From: Vibrio sp. BS-M-Sm-2
Lineage (GTDB): Bacteria > Pseudomonadota > Gammaproteobacteria > Enterobacterales > Vibrionaceae
Length of the DNA: 64,000 bases
Reading direction: 5' to 3'
Assembly: GCF_041504345.1 (NCBI RefSeq)
Contig: NZ_CP167895.1
Span: 372,001 to 436,000, forward strand
Part shown: positions 1-9,478 of the stretch, in pieces
Numbering within the stretch: the first letter of the stretch is position 1
How the letters are laid out: every line of letters starts with the position of its first letter
Notes under the pieces: generated by a model
Told to the model about the DNA's origin: nothing
Seen by the model: only the letters and a program-made list of their open reading frames with translations
Database searches by the model: none
Position numbers and translations under genes: made by a program

Positions 1-78
1 CCTATCAACCAAAATAATCGAGCTAAACTAGAGCAACTGCTGAATGCGAAATCAGCCCCCCAGAGAACGCATTGCTAA
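1..78 (+). CDS. 3' end of an unidentified gene (partial)
   Basis: Frame 1 is open from the window edge and ends at a TAA at 76-78, giving a 25-residue polar tail (ending PQRTHC). It is followed 20 bp later by a strong terminator hairpin, which is what one expects after a real gene end. The fragment is too short to assign a family, and an open frame of this length can occur by chance. Confidence 0.35.
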   Translation, partial: PINQNNRAKLEQLLNAKSAPQRTHC

Positions 79-96
79 CGAAACGAAAGAGCAATA

Positions 97-117
97 AAGG
101 GCGCATAAAGCGCCCTT
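97..117. terminator. Bidirectional terminator between converging genes
   Basis: GGGCGC (99-104) and GCGCCC (110-115) form a stem around a five-base loop. An A-rich stretch lies on the left and T-rich sequence on the right, so it could end transcription from both the partial plus-strand gene and the GH94 gene that ends at 125. Confidence 0.75.
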
Positions 118-124
118 CTCTTTG

Positions 125-2536
125 TTAACCTAAAACCACTTCTACCGTGTGCTCGCCAGAGGTAAACACCGGTGCTTTGTTGCCTGAAATCAGATCACCA
201 TTGACCTTCATCTCAACCACGCCCTTACACACGTTATTCGGGTTCGTGACATGAATGTTGTATGTTGCACCGCGGAACTGACGACGGACTTTAAACTCAG
301 GCCATTCAGCCGGAATACAAGGGTCCACCAGCAAGCCATCTACTTCAGGTCGAACACCCAGAATCCACTGCGTACCCGCAACGTATGTCCAAGATGAGGT
401 ACCAGACAACCATGCATTACGGCCTAAGCCGAACTGCTTATGTTCGTCACCCAAGATGTTTTGTGGGTAGCAGTAGGGTTCTGACTCAAAGGTATCAATG
501 TCGTCGTTCTTAGAAGCCGGGTTAATTTGACGGTAGTACTCATAAGCACGCTCGCCATTGCCCATTTTCGCTTCTGCGATCATCACCCACGGGTTTGAAT
601 GCAGGAAAATACCGCCATTCTCTTTCGCACCCGGTGGATATGTCGAAACGCCACCTAGTTGCGGATCAAAGCCGTTGTAACCCGGTGTTGAAAGCTTGAT
701 GCCATTGGTTGTGTTCAGCTTGTTGTAAACCGAATCTAGCGCTTGCGTCGCACGTTCTTGAGTCGCGAAACCAGAAATCACAGGCCAGCTTTGACCATTA
801 GTGTAGATCTGCCCTTGCTCGTTCTTGTGAGAACCAATCGGCAGGCCTTGCTCATCAAAGTAACGCACAAACCATTCGCCATCCCAACCGCACTCATTCA
901 CTGTGCTCTGCATCTGTTGGTACTGATCTTTAAACTTAGCCGTCAGTTGTGCTTCGCCACGCAGCTCACACAAATCCAACATATCGAGCAGGGCTTTGCC
1001 GTACATGTTAGCTACCATCATCGACTCAGCACCTGTTGGCAGGTTCACCGTGTCATTCCAGTCTGCAAAACCTAATAACGGTAGGCCGTGCTCACCCGTA
1101 TTGGTGTAGGTAAATTCGATCGCGCGACACAAGTGATCCCACACCGTTCCTGTTTCCACAGGGTTACCCGCTTTGTCTTTTTGGTAGAACGGGATCGCTT
1201 TGTTCAAGAAGTCTGCATTGCCTGTCTCTTTCACATATTGAGTGACTGCGTAGATGATCCACAGATGATCGTCACCGTAGTAATCCGGGCGATCTTCTTC
1301 TTCACGTGAGTCACCCGCGTTCGCTTCCATGGTCGATGGGAAGAACTGGTGCATCGCAGAACCGTTGGTGTTTTGCACAGATAACAGACGCTCAATGAAC
1401 TCACGAGCCTCTTCTGGCATATGAGTAATCACGCCCAACGTATCTTGCGAAGAGTCACGGAAACCGATACCACGTGCACCATAACCAAGTTGATACAAAG
1501 ACAGGTAACGAGACCAGTTTTTAGTGGTGTGGCATTGACGTGGGTTGTGTACGTTAAGCATTGAGTTCATAGCAGGGTCTGGCGTTTCAACCTGAACCGC
1601 TTGTAGGTAAGAATCCCAGTGCTCAGCCAATTCAGCGAATGCCGAATCAACCACTTGAAGATCACGGTATTTAGACAGCAAAGGCTGCGCTGCTTCTAAG
1701 CTCTGTTCTTGCGCGATCTGCACAACCGTACGTTCCGTCTGCTCTGGAGATAACCATCCTAAACGCAGATTTAGAGCACCAATGTTGTCACCACGCAAAC
1801 ACTCAGTATTACCAAGCTCGTCGTTTTCTAGCGCTTGCGGCGCTGCCCATGTTCCGTAGCCCAAATTACCTAGGAACGATTGGCGGTCACCATCAAAAGA
1901 CGTCGCAGGGCGATCCGCTGTCATCAGGTTCACCGCGTAATCGCGCTTCATGAAGGCATACTGCTCAAGCACGGTGTGACCCGATTCTTGTTGGTGCGCT
2001 TTCAATGTCATTGTTTGTGGAACCCAATCGGCATTCAATAACTGCTTAAGTGCATCAAAGTGTGTGAACTCATACACAGGAACCACATCAACGTGCAGCG
2101 CTTTGTCTGAAATGTTGGTGACTTTGATGTCTTGCAACAATACTTGGTCGGCTTTAGGCACGAAGAACGTCGCTTCACAACGCACACCAAATGCTTCTGC
2201 AATGATGGTGGTGTAAGACAAACCAGTGTGGTTTTCAAACTTATCAAGCGGCTTCAGAGTTGGAGTGTAGAAAGGCGAGAAAATTTCTACGTTGCCCGCT
2301 TCATCACGTACTTTTAGGTACATGGTCGAACCTTTGAAATCTGAGTTTGGCAGTTGTGCAATGTACTTGGTAATACGGTTCAGTGCCGGGTCACCTTTGC
2401 ACAACAACACGCCGCCGTTGCTATCGACAATGCCACCGAAATCTAATGTGCCCACGTAGTTACACCATTTGATCGGTGTGCACGGCGTGGTTGCTACGTA
2501 TTCTTTGTTTTTATCGTCAAAATATCCGAATTTCAT
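125..2536 (-). CDS. GH94 disaccharide phosphorylase (cellobiose/laminaribiose type)
   Basis: The 803-residue protein looks like a cytoplasmic glycoside phosphorylase that splits a beta-linked glucose disaccharide with phosphate to glucose 1-phosphate and glucose. The start MKFGYFDD, the block GFRDSSQD and the tail LGVRPEVDGLLVDPCIP are typical of GH94. The general-acid Asp falls in ADWND at residue 492, the same place as in characterised cellobiose and chitobiose phosphorylases. An upstream extension to 2581 is open, but the ATG at 2536 matches the family start and follows an AGGGAT stretch. It is the last gene of the ABC/GH1 cluster, which favours a glucan disaccharide over diacetylchitobiose. 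Exact linkage specificity cannot be read from the sequence. Confidence 0.88.
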   Translation of the reverse strand: MKFGYFDDKNKEYVATTPCTPIKWCNYVGTLDFGGIVDSNGGVLLCKGDPALNRITKYIAQLPNSDFKGSTMYLKVRDEAGNVEIFSPFYTPTLKPLDKFENHTGLSYTTIIAEAFGVRCEATFFVPKADQVLLQDIKVTNISDKALHVDVVPVYEFTHFDALKQLLNADWVPQTMTLKAHQQESGHTVLEQYAFMKRDYAVNLMTADRPATSFDGDRQSFLGNLGYGTWAAPQALENDELGNTECLRGDNIGALNLRLGWLSPEQTERTVVQIAQEQSLEAAQPLLSKYRDLQVVDSAFAELAEHWDSYLQAVQVETPDPAMNSMLNVHNPRQCHTTKNWSRYLSLYQLGYGARGIGFRDSSQDTLGVITHMPEEAREFIERLLSVQNTNGSAMHQFFPSTMEANAGDSREEEDRPDYYGDDHLWIIYAVTQYVKETGNADFLNKAIPFYQKDKAGNPVETGTVWDHLCRAIEFTYTNTGEHGLPLLGFADWNDTVNLPTGAESMMVANMYGKALLDMLDLCELRGEAQLTAKFKDQYQQMQSTVNECGWDGEWFVRYFDEQGLPIGSHKNEQGQIYTNGQSWPVISGFATQERATQALDSVYNKLNTTNGIKLSTPGYNGFDPQLGGVSTYPPGAKENGGIFLHSNPWVMIAEAKMGNGERAYEYYRQINPASKNDDIDTFESEPYCYPQNILGDEHKQFGLGRNAWLSGTSSWTYVAGTQWILGVRPEVDGLLVDPCIPAEWPEFKVRRQFRGATYNIHVTNPNNVCKGVVEMKVNGDLISGNKAPVFTSGEHTVEVVLG

Positions 2537-2647
2537 CATCACTATCCCTAGCCCCTCCCAAATCAGGAGGAGCCAAAACAATTTGTCGTAAGTAGGTTGG
2601 TATCAGCTCGTTGGCTGACTTAAGTTGACTGGCTAGCTCGTAATTGA

Positions 2648-3739
2648 CTAGCTCGCTAGCGAGTTCTCACTCAGTGCATCGAACAAATGGAAAGCGTCCA
2701 AATCCAAGTAAAGTGTCAGCTCTTTCACGTCCACTTCAGCGGCTTGGGTTTCAACCATCAGCGGTTGACCACCAATTTCTGTTTTCAGAAGAATGCTTGC
2801 GCCCAGTAATTCCTTGTCGTTGATCTTCACAGGGAATGGCAGCACGCGGTCATGGTCGACTTGCTCAGCACGTAGGTGGATGTCTGTTGGACGAACACCA
2901 AAGTGAAGCGCTAGGTTTTTAGATGCCAGAGACTTAAAGCGCTCTGGCAGTGGGATATGAACATCGCCAAGTTCAACGAAGTATTCGCCTTCTTTTTCAA
3001 TCAACTTAGCTTCCAACATGTTCATTGACGGGTTACCAATGAATTGCGCAACAAACTTGTTAGCTGGACGTTGGAACACCTCAGTTGGTGTACCCACTTG
3101 AGCAACATAACCATCTTTCAGAATCACGATGCGGTCTGCTAGCGTCATCGCTTCAATCTGGTCGTGTGTAACGTAGATCGTGGTGGTTTTCAGCTCGCGG
3201 TGTAGGTGTTTGATCTCTTCACGCATCACGCCACGAAGTTTTGCATCTAGGTTAGATAGCGGCTCATCAAACAAGAACACTTTCGGAGTACGAACCATCG
3301 CACGGCCCATTGCCACACGCTGACGTTGACCACCAGAAAGCTCTTTAGGCTTACGATTCAGTAGCGGGTCAAGCTCTAACATTTTGGCGGCTTTTAGTAC
3401 CTCTACGTCGATTTCCGCTTTCGGCATGCCTTTCAGTTTTAGTGCGAAGGCGATGTTCTCGTAAACCGTCATATGTGGGTAAAGAGCGTAGCTTTGGAAT
3501 ACCATCGCCAAATCACGGTCTTTAGCATCGACTTTGTTCATCACTTTGCCACCAACCACGATGTCACCAGAGCTGATGCTTTCAAGGCCAGCAAGCATAC
3601 GTAGCGTTGTCGATTTACCACAGCCAGATGGACCAAGGAAAACCACAAACTCACCGTCTTCAACCGTAAAATCAAACTCTTTGACGACTTCAACATCACC
3701 GAATGATTTTTTGATGTTCTTAAATTCTACTTTAGCCAT
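2648..3739 (-). CDS. Sugar ABC transporter ATPase (MalK/MsmK/UgpC type)
   Basis: This 363-residue ATP-binding subunit powers uptake through the two permeases encoded upstream in the cluster. Walker A is GPSGCGKST at 36-44, the Q-loop Gln is residue 82, the signature LSGGQ is 134-138, Walker B FLFDE ends at 159 and the switch His is 192. The C-terminal ~120 residues form the TOBE-type regulatory domain of the CUT1 family. The start codon overlaps the stop of the beta-glucosidase by one base (TAATG), with GAGGAG just upstream, so the two are translationally coupled. ATPases of this family are sometimes shared between transporters. Confidence 0.93.
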   Translation of the reverse strand: MAKVEFKNIKKSFGDVEVVKEFDFTVEDGEFVVFLGPSGCGKSTTLRMLAGLESISSGDIVVGGKVMNKVDAKDRDLAMVFQSYALYPHMTVYENIAFALKLKGMPKAEIDVEVLKAAKMLELDPLLNRKPKELSGGQRQRVAMGRAMVRTPKVFLFDEPLSNLDAKLRGVMREEIKHLHRELKTTTIYVTHDQIEAMTLADRIVILKDGYVAQVGTPTEVFQRPANKFVAQFIGNPSMNMLEAKLIEKEGEYFVELGDVHIPLPERFKSLASKNLALHFGVRPTDIHLRAEQVDHDRVLPFPVKINDKELLGASILLKTEIGGQPLMVETQAAEVDVKELTLYLDLDAFHLFDALSENSLAS

Positions 3740-5088
3740 TATCTGTTCTCCTCAGCGCGCTCTAGCAGCATATTTCGGTACGCAATTGCGCTCTGTTTCA
3801 GTGTTCTTTCTTGGGTGGTGTAATCAACATGGACAATGCCAAAACGCTGGCAGTAACCGAATGCCCACTCAAAGTTATCCATCAGGCTCCAAGCGAAGTA
3901 GCCATCGACTTTTACACCGGCTTCAACTGCGTTGTGAACCGCTTCGATATGACCTTGGAAATAACGAACGCGTTGCTCGTCCATCACTTGCCCATTTACA
4001 CGCTCGTCGTTACCTGCTGCACCATTCTCAGTAATGTAAATTGGAGGTATGTTTTCGTAGCGAGCATCCAGTCTTACCAATAAATCGGTTAAGCCTTGTG
4101 GGTTAATTTCCCAGCCAATGTAAGTGTGTTCAGCGTCAGCCTGTTTCACTGATTCAATGTCGCCATTCTCGTTGAAGCGAGCGACATTACGTGTGTAGTA
4201 GTTAATACCGATGTAATCGACCGGTGCGCTGATGATGTCTAAATCACCTTCAAGGATCATCGGCATGTTCATCGCTTGGCGTTCTACCACTAGCTGTGGG
4301 TATTCACCTTTCAATACTGGGTCGATAAACCAGTGGTAGTTCTCTGCTTCACAGTAGTCTGCGGCGCCTTGATCTTTTGGCGTTATCGGGTAAGCCGGCG
4401 TCGCGTTAAATACCACTCCATGCTTAGCATGAGGCGCATTCTTGCGAAGAATCGGCATAGCCAAACCGTGTGCCAGCATTAGGTGGTGAGAGGCTAAGTA
4501 GCCCTCTTTTTCACCCTTGATGCCAGGCGCGTGTTCGCCCCAGCGGTAGCCAAGGAATGCAGAAACAAACGGTTCATTCAGAGTGGTGTAAACATCAATC
4601 TTGTCGCCAAAGTAGTTACTCACCACTTCTGCATATTCTGCAAACTTGTAAGACGTTTCACGGTTTAGCCAGCCGCCTTTATCTTCAAGGTATTGCGGTA
4701 GATCCCAATGGTAGAGCGTTACATACACCTTCATGCCACGAGCATGGCATTCATCGATGATCTGCTCGTAAAATTCTAATCCTTGCTGATTCACCATGCC
4801 GTCTTGCGGCAGGATGCGTGGCCATGCAATTGAGAGACGGTAAGCATCAACGCCTAAACCTTGAATCATCTCGATGTCTTGCTTCCACAAGTGGTAGTGG
4901 TCGCACGCCACATCACCACTGTCGCCGTTATCTACCTTACCTGGCGTCTTACAAAACGTGTCCCAGATAGACGGTGTACGACCGCCCTCTTCAACGCCGC
5001 CTTCAATTTGGTATGAAGATGTCGCGACACCGAATACAAATTCCTTACTGCGTAACTTTGAATCACTTGGAAGTTGAAATTTATTCAT
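3739..5088 (-). CDS. GH1 beta-glucosidase
   Basis: This is a 449-residue family 1 glycoside hydrolase of usual length for bacterial cytoplasmic beta-glucosidases (BglA/BglB). The acid/base Glu is residue 172 in TLNEPF and the nucleophile Glu is residue 354 in YITENG. There is no signal peptide and no phosphate-binding pattern was looked for in detail, but the neighbouring importer is an ABC system rather than a PTS, so the substrate should be unphosphorylated oligosaccharide. It lies between the permeases and the ATPase in one minus-strand transcription unit. It could hydrolyse cellobiose, laminaribiose or other beta-glucosides. Confidence 0.92.
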   Translation of the reverse strand: MNKFQLPSDSKLRSKEFVFGVATSSYQIEGGVEEGGRTPSIWDTFCKTPGKVDNGDSGDVACDHYHLWKQDIEMIQGLGVDAYRLSIAWPRILPQDGMVNQQGLEFYEQIIDECHARGMKVYVTLYHWDLPQYLEDKGGWLNRETSYKFAEYAEVVSNYFGDKIDVYTTLNEPFVSAFLGYRWGEHAPGIKGEKEGYLASHHLMLAHGLAMPILRKNAPHAKHGVVFNATPAYPITPKDQGAADYCEAENYHWFIDPVLKGEYPQLVVERQAMNMPMILEGDLDIISAPVDYIGINYYTRNVARFNENGDIESVKQADAEHTYIGWEINPQGLTDLLVRLDARYENIPPIYITENGAAGNDERVNGQVMDEQRVRYFQGHIEAVHNAVEAGVKVDGYFAWSLMDNFEWAFGYCQRFGIVHVDYTTQERTLKQSAIAYRNMLLERAEENR

Positions 5089-5105
5089 TGTTATAACCCT
5101 TAAAC

Positions 5106-5999
5106 CTAACCTTTAACTGCGCCGGACGTTAAACCACTGATCATCTGCTTCGATGCAAACAGGTAAGTAATAACGAGTGGTAAAATAGAAATTGTGGTAC
5201 CTAGCATTACCGCGCCCCATGGCGTATTCGGAATACCTTGAACACTTCGTAGTGCTTGTGTGATGACGTAGTTGTCAGGGTTGTTCAGCACCACAAGAGG
5301 CTGCATAAACATGTTCCAGAAGAAGACGAACTGCACGATAGCGAGTGTTGCTAGTGCTGGTTTCATCAGTGGCAGTACCACACTCCAGTACGTTCTGAAC
5401 TCACCTGCGCCATCCAGTTTCGCTGCTTCTAATAGCTCTTTAGGAATCGATGCAATCACGTGCTGACGCATCAAGAAGATACCAAATGGTGTGGTGGTAA
5501 ACGGTAGCCATACCGCCATGTGGTTATCCAACAAGCCTAAGAATTTCACGATCATGAAGTAAGGGATCAAGCTAAGCACTGGCGGAATCGCCATTGAGCC
5601 AACCAGCATGCCGAACAACACGTTCTTACCGCGGAACTTAAACACAGCAAACGCGTAACCACCCATGCTACAAAACAGCAGCGAGATAGTGGTGCCTAAG
5701 AAAGCCACGTAAATCGAGTTAAACATCGCTTTCCAAAACGGCATGATTTCCAGCAGTTTTGCGTAGTTCACCATTAGGCTATCGCCAATCGCAAAGCTGA
5801 TGCCCGAGCCGAAGATCTCCGAGCGGTCACGTGTTGAAAGCAGTGCTGACCACACAAACGGGAACACCGTAATGATTGCGGAAACAATCAGTAATATGCC
5901 GAGCATGACCATCAAGATCTTAGTCATGATGTACATGGTGCGTTCGCTTGGCATTAGGCCACTTAGTGGTGAGGTATTTGTCTTAATTGATGTCGACAT
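5106..5999 (-). CDS. Sugar ABC transporter permease (MalG-like)
   Basis: This 297-residue inner-membrane subunit has about six hydrophobic segments. The coupling-helix EAA motif is EAAKLDGAGEF, starting at residue 191, and is followed by a Leu-Pro typical of the CUT1 family. It lies one base after the other permease gene and just before the beta-glucosidase, in the order binding protein, MalF-like, MalG-like. It is expected to form a heterodimer with the product at 6001-6987 and to be energised by the ATPase at 2648-3739. Confidence 0.92.
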   Translation of the reverse strand: MSTSIKTNTSPLSGLMPSERTMYIMTKILMVMLGILLIVSAIITVFPFVWSALLSTRDRSEIFGSGISFAIGDSLMVNYAKLLEIMPFWKAMFNSIYVAFLGTTISLLFCSMGGYAFAVFKFRGKNVLFGMLVGSMAIPPVLSLIPYFMIVKFLGLLDNHMAVWLPFTTTPFGIFLMRQHVIASIPKELLEAAKLDGAGEFRTYWSVVLPLMKPALATLAIVQFVFFWNMFMQPLVVLNNPDNYVITQALRSVQGIPNTPWGAVMLGTTISILPLVITYLFASKQMISGLTSGAVKG

Positions 6000-6000
6000 C

Positions 6001-6987
6001 TTAATGTTCCCCTAAGCCTTTCTTACCGAAGAATAAAAATTGAACCAAAGTACAAGACGCGATCAGTGCAAACAGAAGCCATGAAATTGCTGACGCTGTG
6101 CCCATTTCTAACCATTCCCAACCCACTTTGTAGAGGTACATAGAGATAGTTAAACCAGATTGACCTGTACCACCTGTACCACGCGTTAGAACGAACGGTT
6201 CTTCAAACATTTGCAGGTTACCGATGATGGTCATGGTGATAGCAAAGAAGATGAATGGACGAATCATTGGTAGTGAAATGTTCCAGAAGCGGCGGAAGGC
6301 GTTGGCACCATCCATACGAGCAGCTTCTAAAATATCTTTAGGAATCGTCATTAAACCTGTGGTGTAAAGGACGATGTTAAAACCGGTGTATTTCCAGAAA
6401 ACCATGATCGCGATAGACGGCTTCACCATAGTCGCATCGTCTAACCAACGGATTGGTTGAAAATCGTTAACCCAAGCAAATGCCCAACCAAACAGCGTGC
6501 TATCGGCCAGAGCCATTAGCGTTTGGTTAATAATTCCTGAGTTAGGAGAGTACATGTTGAAGAAAATCAGTGACGCTGCGACCGTTGATGTGATGAACGG
6601 TAGAAAGTACGCCGATGTTAGCCAGTGACGCATACGGTCACCCATTGAAACCAACATGTAAGCCACTGGAATAGCGACTAAGTGCTGAGCCACACCCGAA
6701 GTGATTGCTAGCCACAATGTGTTCTTTAACGAACGCCATAGCCACGGGTCAGTCAATGCAATGTGATAGTTCTCAAAACCAACAAACTGCATTGCGTCCA
6801 TGCCCTGTACTGGGTTCCATTCGTGGAACGACAGGTAAACAGAGAACAACAGCGGGAAGATCCCAAATACAGAAAAAATGATCAGAAACGGCAGAAGGAA
6901 TCCATACGGTGTAAGCGCTTTCAAATTCAGACGAGAAAAAAGACTTTTGTCCGCAGGTTCTATCGTTGTGCTCGCTGTATGATTCAT
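6001..6987 (-). CDS. Sugar ABC transporter permease (MalF/UgpA-like)
   Basis: This 328-residue inner-membrane permease has six or more transmembrane stretches and an EAA motif, EAARMDGANAFRRF, starting at residue 221. It is the first permease after the binding-protein gene. Its start codon lies 67 bp from the stop of that gene, and a hairpin terminator sits in this gap, so its expression is probably lower than that of the binding protein. An AGAGG ribosome site lies just after the hairpin. Confidence 0.92.
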   Translation of the reverse strand: MNHTASTTIEPADKSLFSRLNLKALTPYGFLLPFLIIFSVFGIFPLLFSVYLSFHEWNPVQGMDAMQFVGFENYHIALTDPWLWRSLKNTLWLAITSGVAQHLVAIPVAYMLVSMGDRMRHWLTSAYFLPFITSTVAASLIFFNMYSPNSGIINQTLMALADSTLFGWAFAWVNDFQPIRWLDDATMVKPSIAIMVFWKYTGFNIVLYTTGLMTIPKDILEAARMDGANAFRRFWNISLPMIRPFIFFAITMTIIGNLQMFEEPFVLTRGTGGTGQSGLTISMYLYKVGWEWLEMGTASAISWLLFALIASCTLVQFLFFGKKGLGEH

Positions 6988-7001
6988 AGTAACGACCTCT
7001 T

Positions 7002-7031
7002 AAAAAAGGAAGCGCGTTACCCACGCTTCCT
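7002..7031 (-). terminator. Intercistronic attenuating terminator after the binding-protein gene
   Basis: AGGAAGCG (7007-7014) pairs with CGCTTCCT (7024-7031), and on the minus strand the stem is followed by a run of six T. It sits inside the operon between the binding-protein gene and the first permease gene. Such partial terminators commonly give the binding protein more transcript than the membrane subunits. Confidence 0.7.
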
Positions 7032-7054
7032 CACTTACTCAAAATAAAAACAAA

Positions 7055-8302
7055 TTAAAGATTACGCGTACGACGCTTGATTAGACGCTCTGCCTCTTTC
7101 AATGCAGTCTCGATGTCCTTACCTTCATCAAGCACTTCCATCAATGCGTTCTCTAAAATTATAGAACGTGCTACATGGTCGCCTTGAGCTGGAGATACTG
7201 GTTTGATGTTCTGCGCCACTTCAGCAAATAGAAGACGCGCTTTCTGACCACCTAGGAATTCCATCTCTTCTTGGAACAACTCATCGTCATACGTAGTTAC
7301 GTTCGCAGGGAAAGCAGCAATCGTTTCGAAGTGCTTAAGTTGAACTTCACGGTCAGTCGTCATGTATTCAATAAGAGCCCAAGCTTCATCTGGGTTATCT
7401 GATTGAGTTGGAATTGAAAGGAATGAACCGCCCCAGCTGCCGTAGATGCCATCAGGTAGGTTTTCTACTGCCCATTTACCTTTGGTTTCAGGAGCAATCC
7501 AGTTATTTAGGTGACCAAGTAACCAAGCGCCAGAAAGTTGAGTTGCAAATGTGCCATTGCGGAAGCCTTCGTACCATTCGTTAGACCAAGCCAGGATGCG
7601 ACCATCTAAACCTTTGTCACGGATCTCTTTTGCTACTTCAAAAGCGTGAACAAAACGCTCTGATGTCACAACTGGGTTGCCATCTTTATCGAAGTAAAGA
7701 CCTTCACCTTCAGGAACCGTTGTGAAGATAATTGCCTGTGCAACGTCTGCCGCTGAAGCAATAAGTTGTACGTTTTGCTCTTTCAGTTTTTCACCGGCAG
7801 CGATGTATGAATCCCAATCTTTGATAGCTTCTTCTACATCAATGCCCGCTTTTTCGAATACGTCGGTACGGTAATACATAACACCTGGACCAAGATCGAC
7901 AGGAATGCCGTACATGTCGCCGTCAGCGCCTTTACCTTGCGCCCATGCGTAAGGTGCGAATCGCTCTTCGTATTTATCCGCACCGTAGTTTTCAGATAAG
8001 TTTACTAGACCACCAGAGCCAACGAATGGACCGATTTTCTCAACGTCGACAACAATCACATCACCAGCACCCGAGCCAGTAGCCAAGTTGGTGGTTAGCT
8101 TGGTGTGGTGGTCACCGTGATTGTTCATAAGGTAATCAACTTTAATCCCTGTTTCCTTTTCGAAATCAGGCAGTAACACCTTCAGGCTGCTATCGAAATC
8201 AGGGAAGCCGTCGAAACGAATCTCTTTGTCAGCCGCATTAACAGCCGTTGTACCTAATCCTAAAGCAACCGCGCACGAGAGCGCTAAGGTCTTAAATTTC
8301 AT
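7055..8302 (-). CDS. Sugar ABC transporter periplasmic binding protein
   Basis: This 415-residue type 1 solute-binding protein starts with a Sec signal peptide of about 23 residues (cut after AVNA). The body fits the MalE/UgpB-like family: a DGDMYGIPVDLG block near residue 130 and GSWGGSFLSIPTQS near 290. A ribosome site AAGGA lies seven bases before the ATG. It follows the LacI-type gene by 18 bp and should bind the beta-gluco-oligosaccharide delivered by the porin. The ligand is inferred from the enzymes nearby. Confidence 0.9.
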   Translation of the reverse strand: MKFKTLALSCAVALGLGTTAVNAADKEIRFDGFPDFDSSLKVLLPDFEKETGIKVDYLMNNHGDHHTKLTTNLATGSGAGDVIVVDVEKIGPFVGSGGLVNLSENYGADKYEERFAPYAWAQGKGADGDMYGIPVDLGPGVMYYRTDVFEKAGIDVEEAIKDWDSYIAAGEKLKEQNVQLIASAADVAQAIIFTTVPEGEGLYFDKDGNPVVTSERFVHAFEVAKEIRDKGLDGRILAWSNEWYEGFRNGTFATQLSGAWLLGHLNNWIAPETKGKWAVENLPDGIYGSWGGSFLSIPTQSDNPDEAWALIEYMTTDREVQLKHFETIAAFPANVTTYDDELFQEEMEFLGGQKARLLFAEVAQNIKPVSPAQGDHVARSIILENALMEVLDEGKDIETALKEAERLIKRRTRNL

Positions 8303-8320
8303 GTTCTATCCTTAATGTTT

Positions 8321-9328
8321 TTATAGGGTAACGAGTAAATCCGATACCGAGTTTCTTGTGACCAACGTCGGCAGCAATTTAAAGTTCACGTCATGTTTGA
8401 TTTTTTTAAGCTTCTGTAGAGTGAGCTGTACGGCTTCAACGCTCATCTCTTCAATAGGGAAATTAATGGTGGTCAAACTAGGGGTCAGATAGCGCGCGAA
8501 GATGGTGTTATCGAAGCCCACCAGTGATACATCTTTTGGAACAGACAGCCCCTCTTGATGCAGCACCTCAAAGGCACCGAATGCCATGTGATCATTCGAA
8601 GCAAATACTGCTGTGAAATGACACTTACGATTAATCAGCTTCTTCATAGCACTGATACCAGTCTCTTCAGTAAAGCCCGCTTCCAAGACTAAAGCTTCAT
8701 CGTAAGGCACACCCGCTTCTTCCAAGGCCTTTCGATACCCCTGCAAACGCCCCCTAGCGTCTGCTTTATCTAAAGGCCCGGTAATACACGCGATATCTGT
8801 ATGTCCCTTTTGCAAAAGATATTGAGTAGCGATCAGCCCCCCGACTTCGTTATCAATATCAATACAACTCATCGCCATTTCTGGGATGAAGCGGTTAATT
8901 AAAACCACAGGGGTCCCCTGTTCTTCCAATTCAATTAAATAATCATCACTGAGCAGTTGAGTGTGAAGAATCAAAGCATCAACACGACGCCCCAACAAAA
9001 ACTCCACCGACTCGCGCTGCCCTTGTTCGGTGTTCGAGCCCGCCGCAACAACAGCGTGGTAACCAAAGCGGCGTAGGTTTTCTTCTATACTGTGCAAAAT
9101 GCCCGAATAGAAAGAACCGCCCAGCTCTGGAACAACAACGCCAACACTACCGGTACGACTTGACGCCAAAGCTTGTGCGATAGAGTTCGGGCGATAACCC
9201 AACTCCTTGATCGCTTTTTCAACCTTTAACTTCTTGTCATGACTCACTCTACTAGTGCCATTAATGACCCTAGACACTGTCGCCTGAGACACACCTGCAT
9301 GTTCTGATACGTGTTTAATTGTCGCCAC
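8321..9328 (-). CDS. LacI-family transcriptional regulator of the beta-glucoside cluster
   Basis: The 335-residue protein begins with a LacI helix-turn-helix (IKHVSEHAGVSQATVSRVING) and hinge helix (NSIAQALAS), followed by a periplasmic-binding-protein-like sensor domain. It is the first gene of the minus-strand unit leading to the binding protein, permeases and enzymes, so it probably represses its own operon. An operator-like sequence sits 24-39 bp upstream of its ATG and another about 125 bp upstream. The inducer is unknown but should be the imported sugar or a breakdown product. Confidence 0.92.
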   Translation of the reverse strand: MATIKHVSEHAGVSQATVSRVINGTSRVSHDKKLKVEKAIKELGYRPNSIAQALASSRTGSVGVVVPELGGSFYSGILHSIEENLRRFGYHAVVAAGSNTEQGQRESVEFLLGRRVDALILHTQLLSDDYLIELEEQGTPVVLINRFIPEMAMSCIDIDNEVGGLIATQYLLQKGHTDIACITGPLDKADARGRLQGYRKALEEAGVPYDEALVLEAGFTEETGISAMKKLINRKCHFTAVFASNDHMAFGAFEVLHQEGLSVPKDVSLVGFDNTIFARYLTPSLTTINFPIEEMSVEAVQLTLQKLKKIKHDVNFKLLPTLVTRNSVSDLLVTL

Positions 9329-9351
9329 TCGAACCTCGATACTTCATTAGC

Positions 9352-9367
9352 TTGTAACCGCTTACAA
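9352..9367. promoter_or_regulatory. LacI-type operator upstream of the regulator/ABC operon
   Basis: TTGTAACCGCTTACAA has arms TTGTAA and TTACAA around a CCGC centre, the layout of LacI/GalR-family sites. It lies 24 bp before the regulator start, where bound repressor would block the promoter. Confidence 0.65.
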
Positions 9368-9451
9368 AACGATTATTAAAGAATTAAGTCTAAGTAGAAG
9401 TGAGTGACATCACACTAAACCTCGAGCTAAAAAGGCCAGTTATGGAAATCA

Positions 9452-9465
9452 TGAAAGCGCTTACA
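9452..9465. promoter_or_regulatory. Second LacI-type operator
   Basis: TGAAAGCGCTTACA is one base away from a perfect 14-bp palindrome and shares the AAnCGCTTaCA core with the site at 9352-9367. The 100-bp spacing would allow looping. No gene of its own was found in 9329-9907; the rest of that stretch holds a palindrome and the porin terminator. Confidence 0.55.
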
Positions 9466-9478
9466 GATCACCTTCACG

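Noticed and set aside
743..1309. Plus-strand open frames within the GH94 gene
   Set aside because: They are shadows of a clear family gene on the other strand and have no ribosome site or recognisable product.
2588..2661. Repeated GCTAGCTCG-like words between the GH94 and ATPase genes
   Set aside because: Imperfect short repeats around a restriction-like palindrome, partly coding; no T run and no clear regulatory layout.
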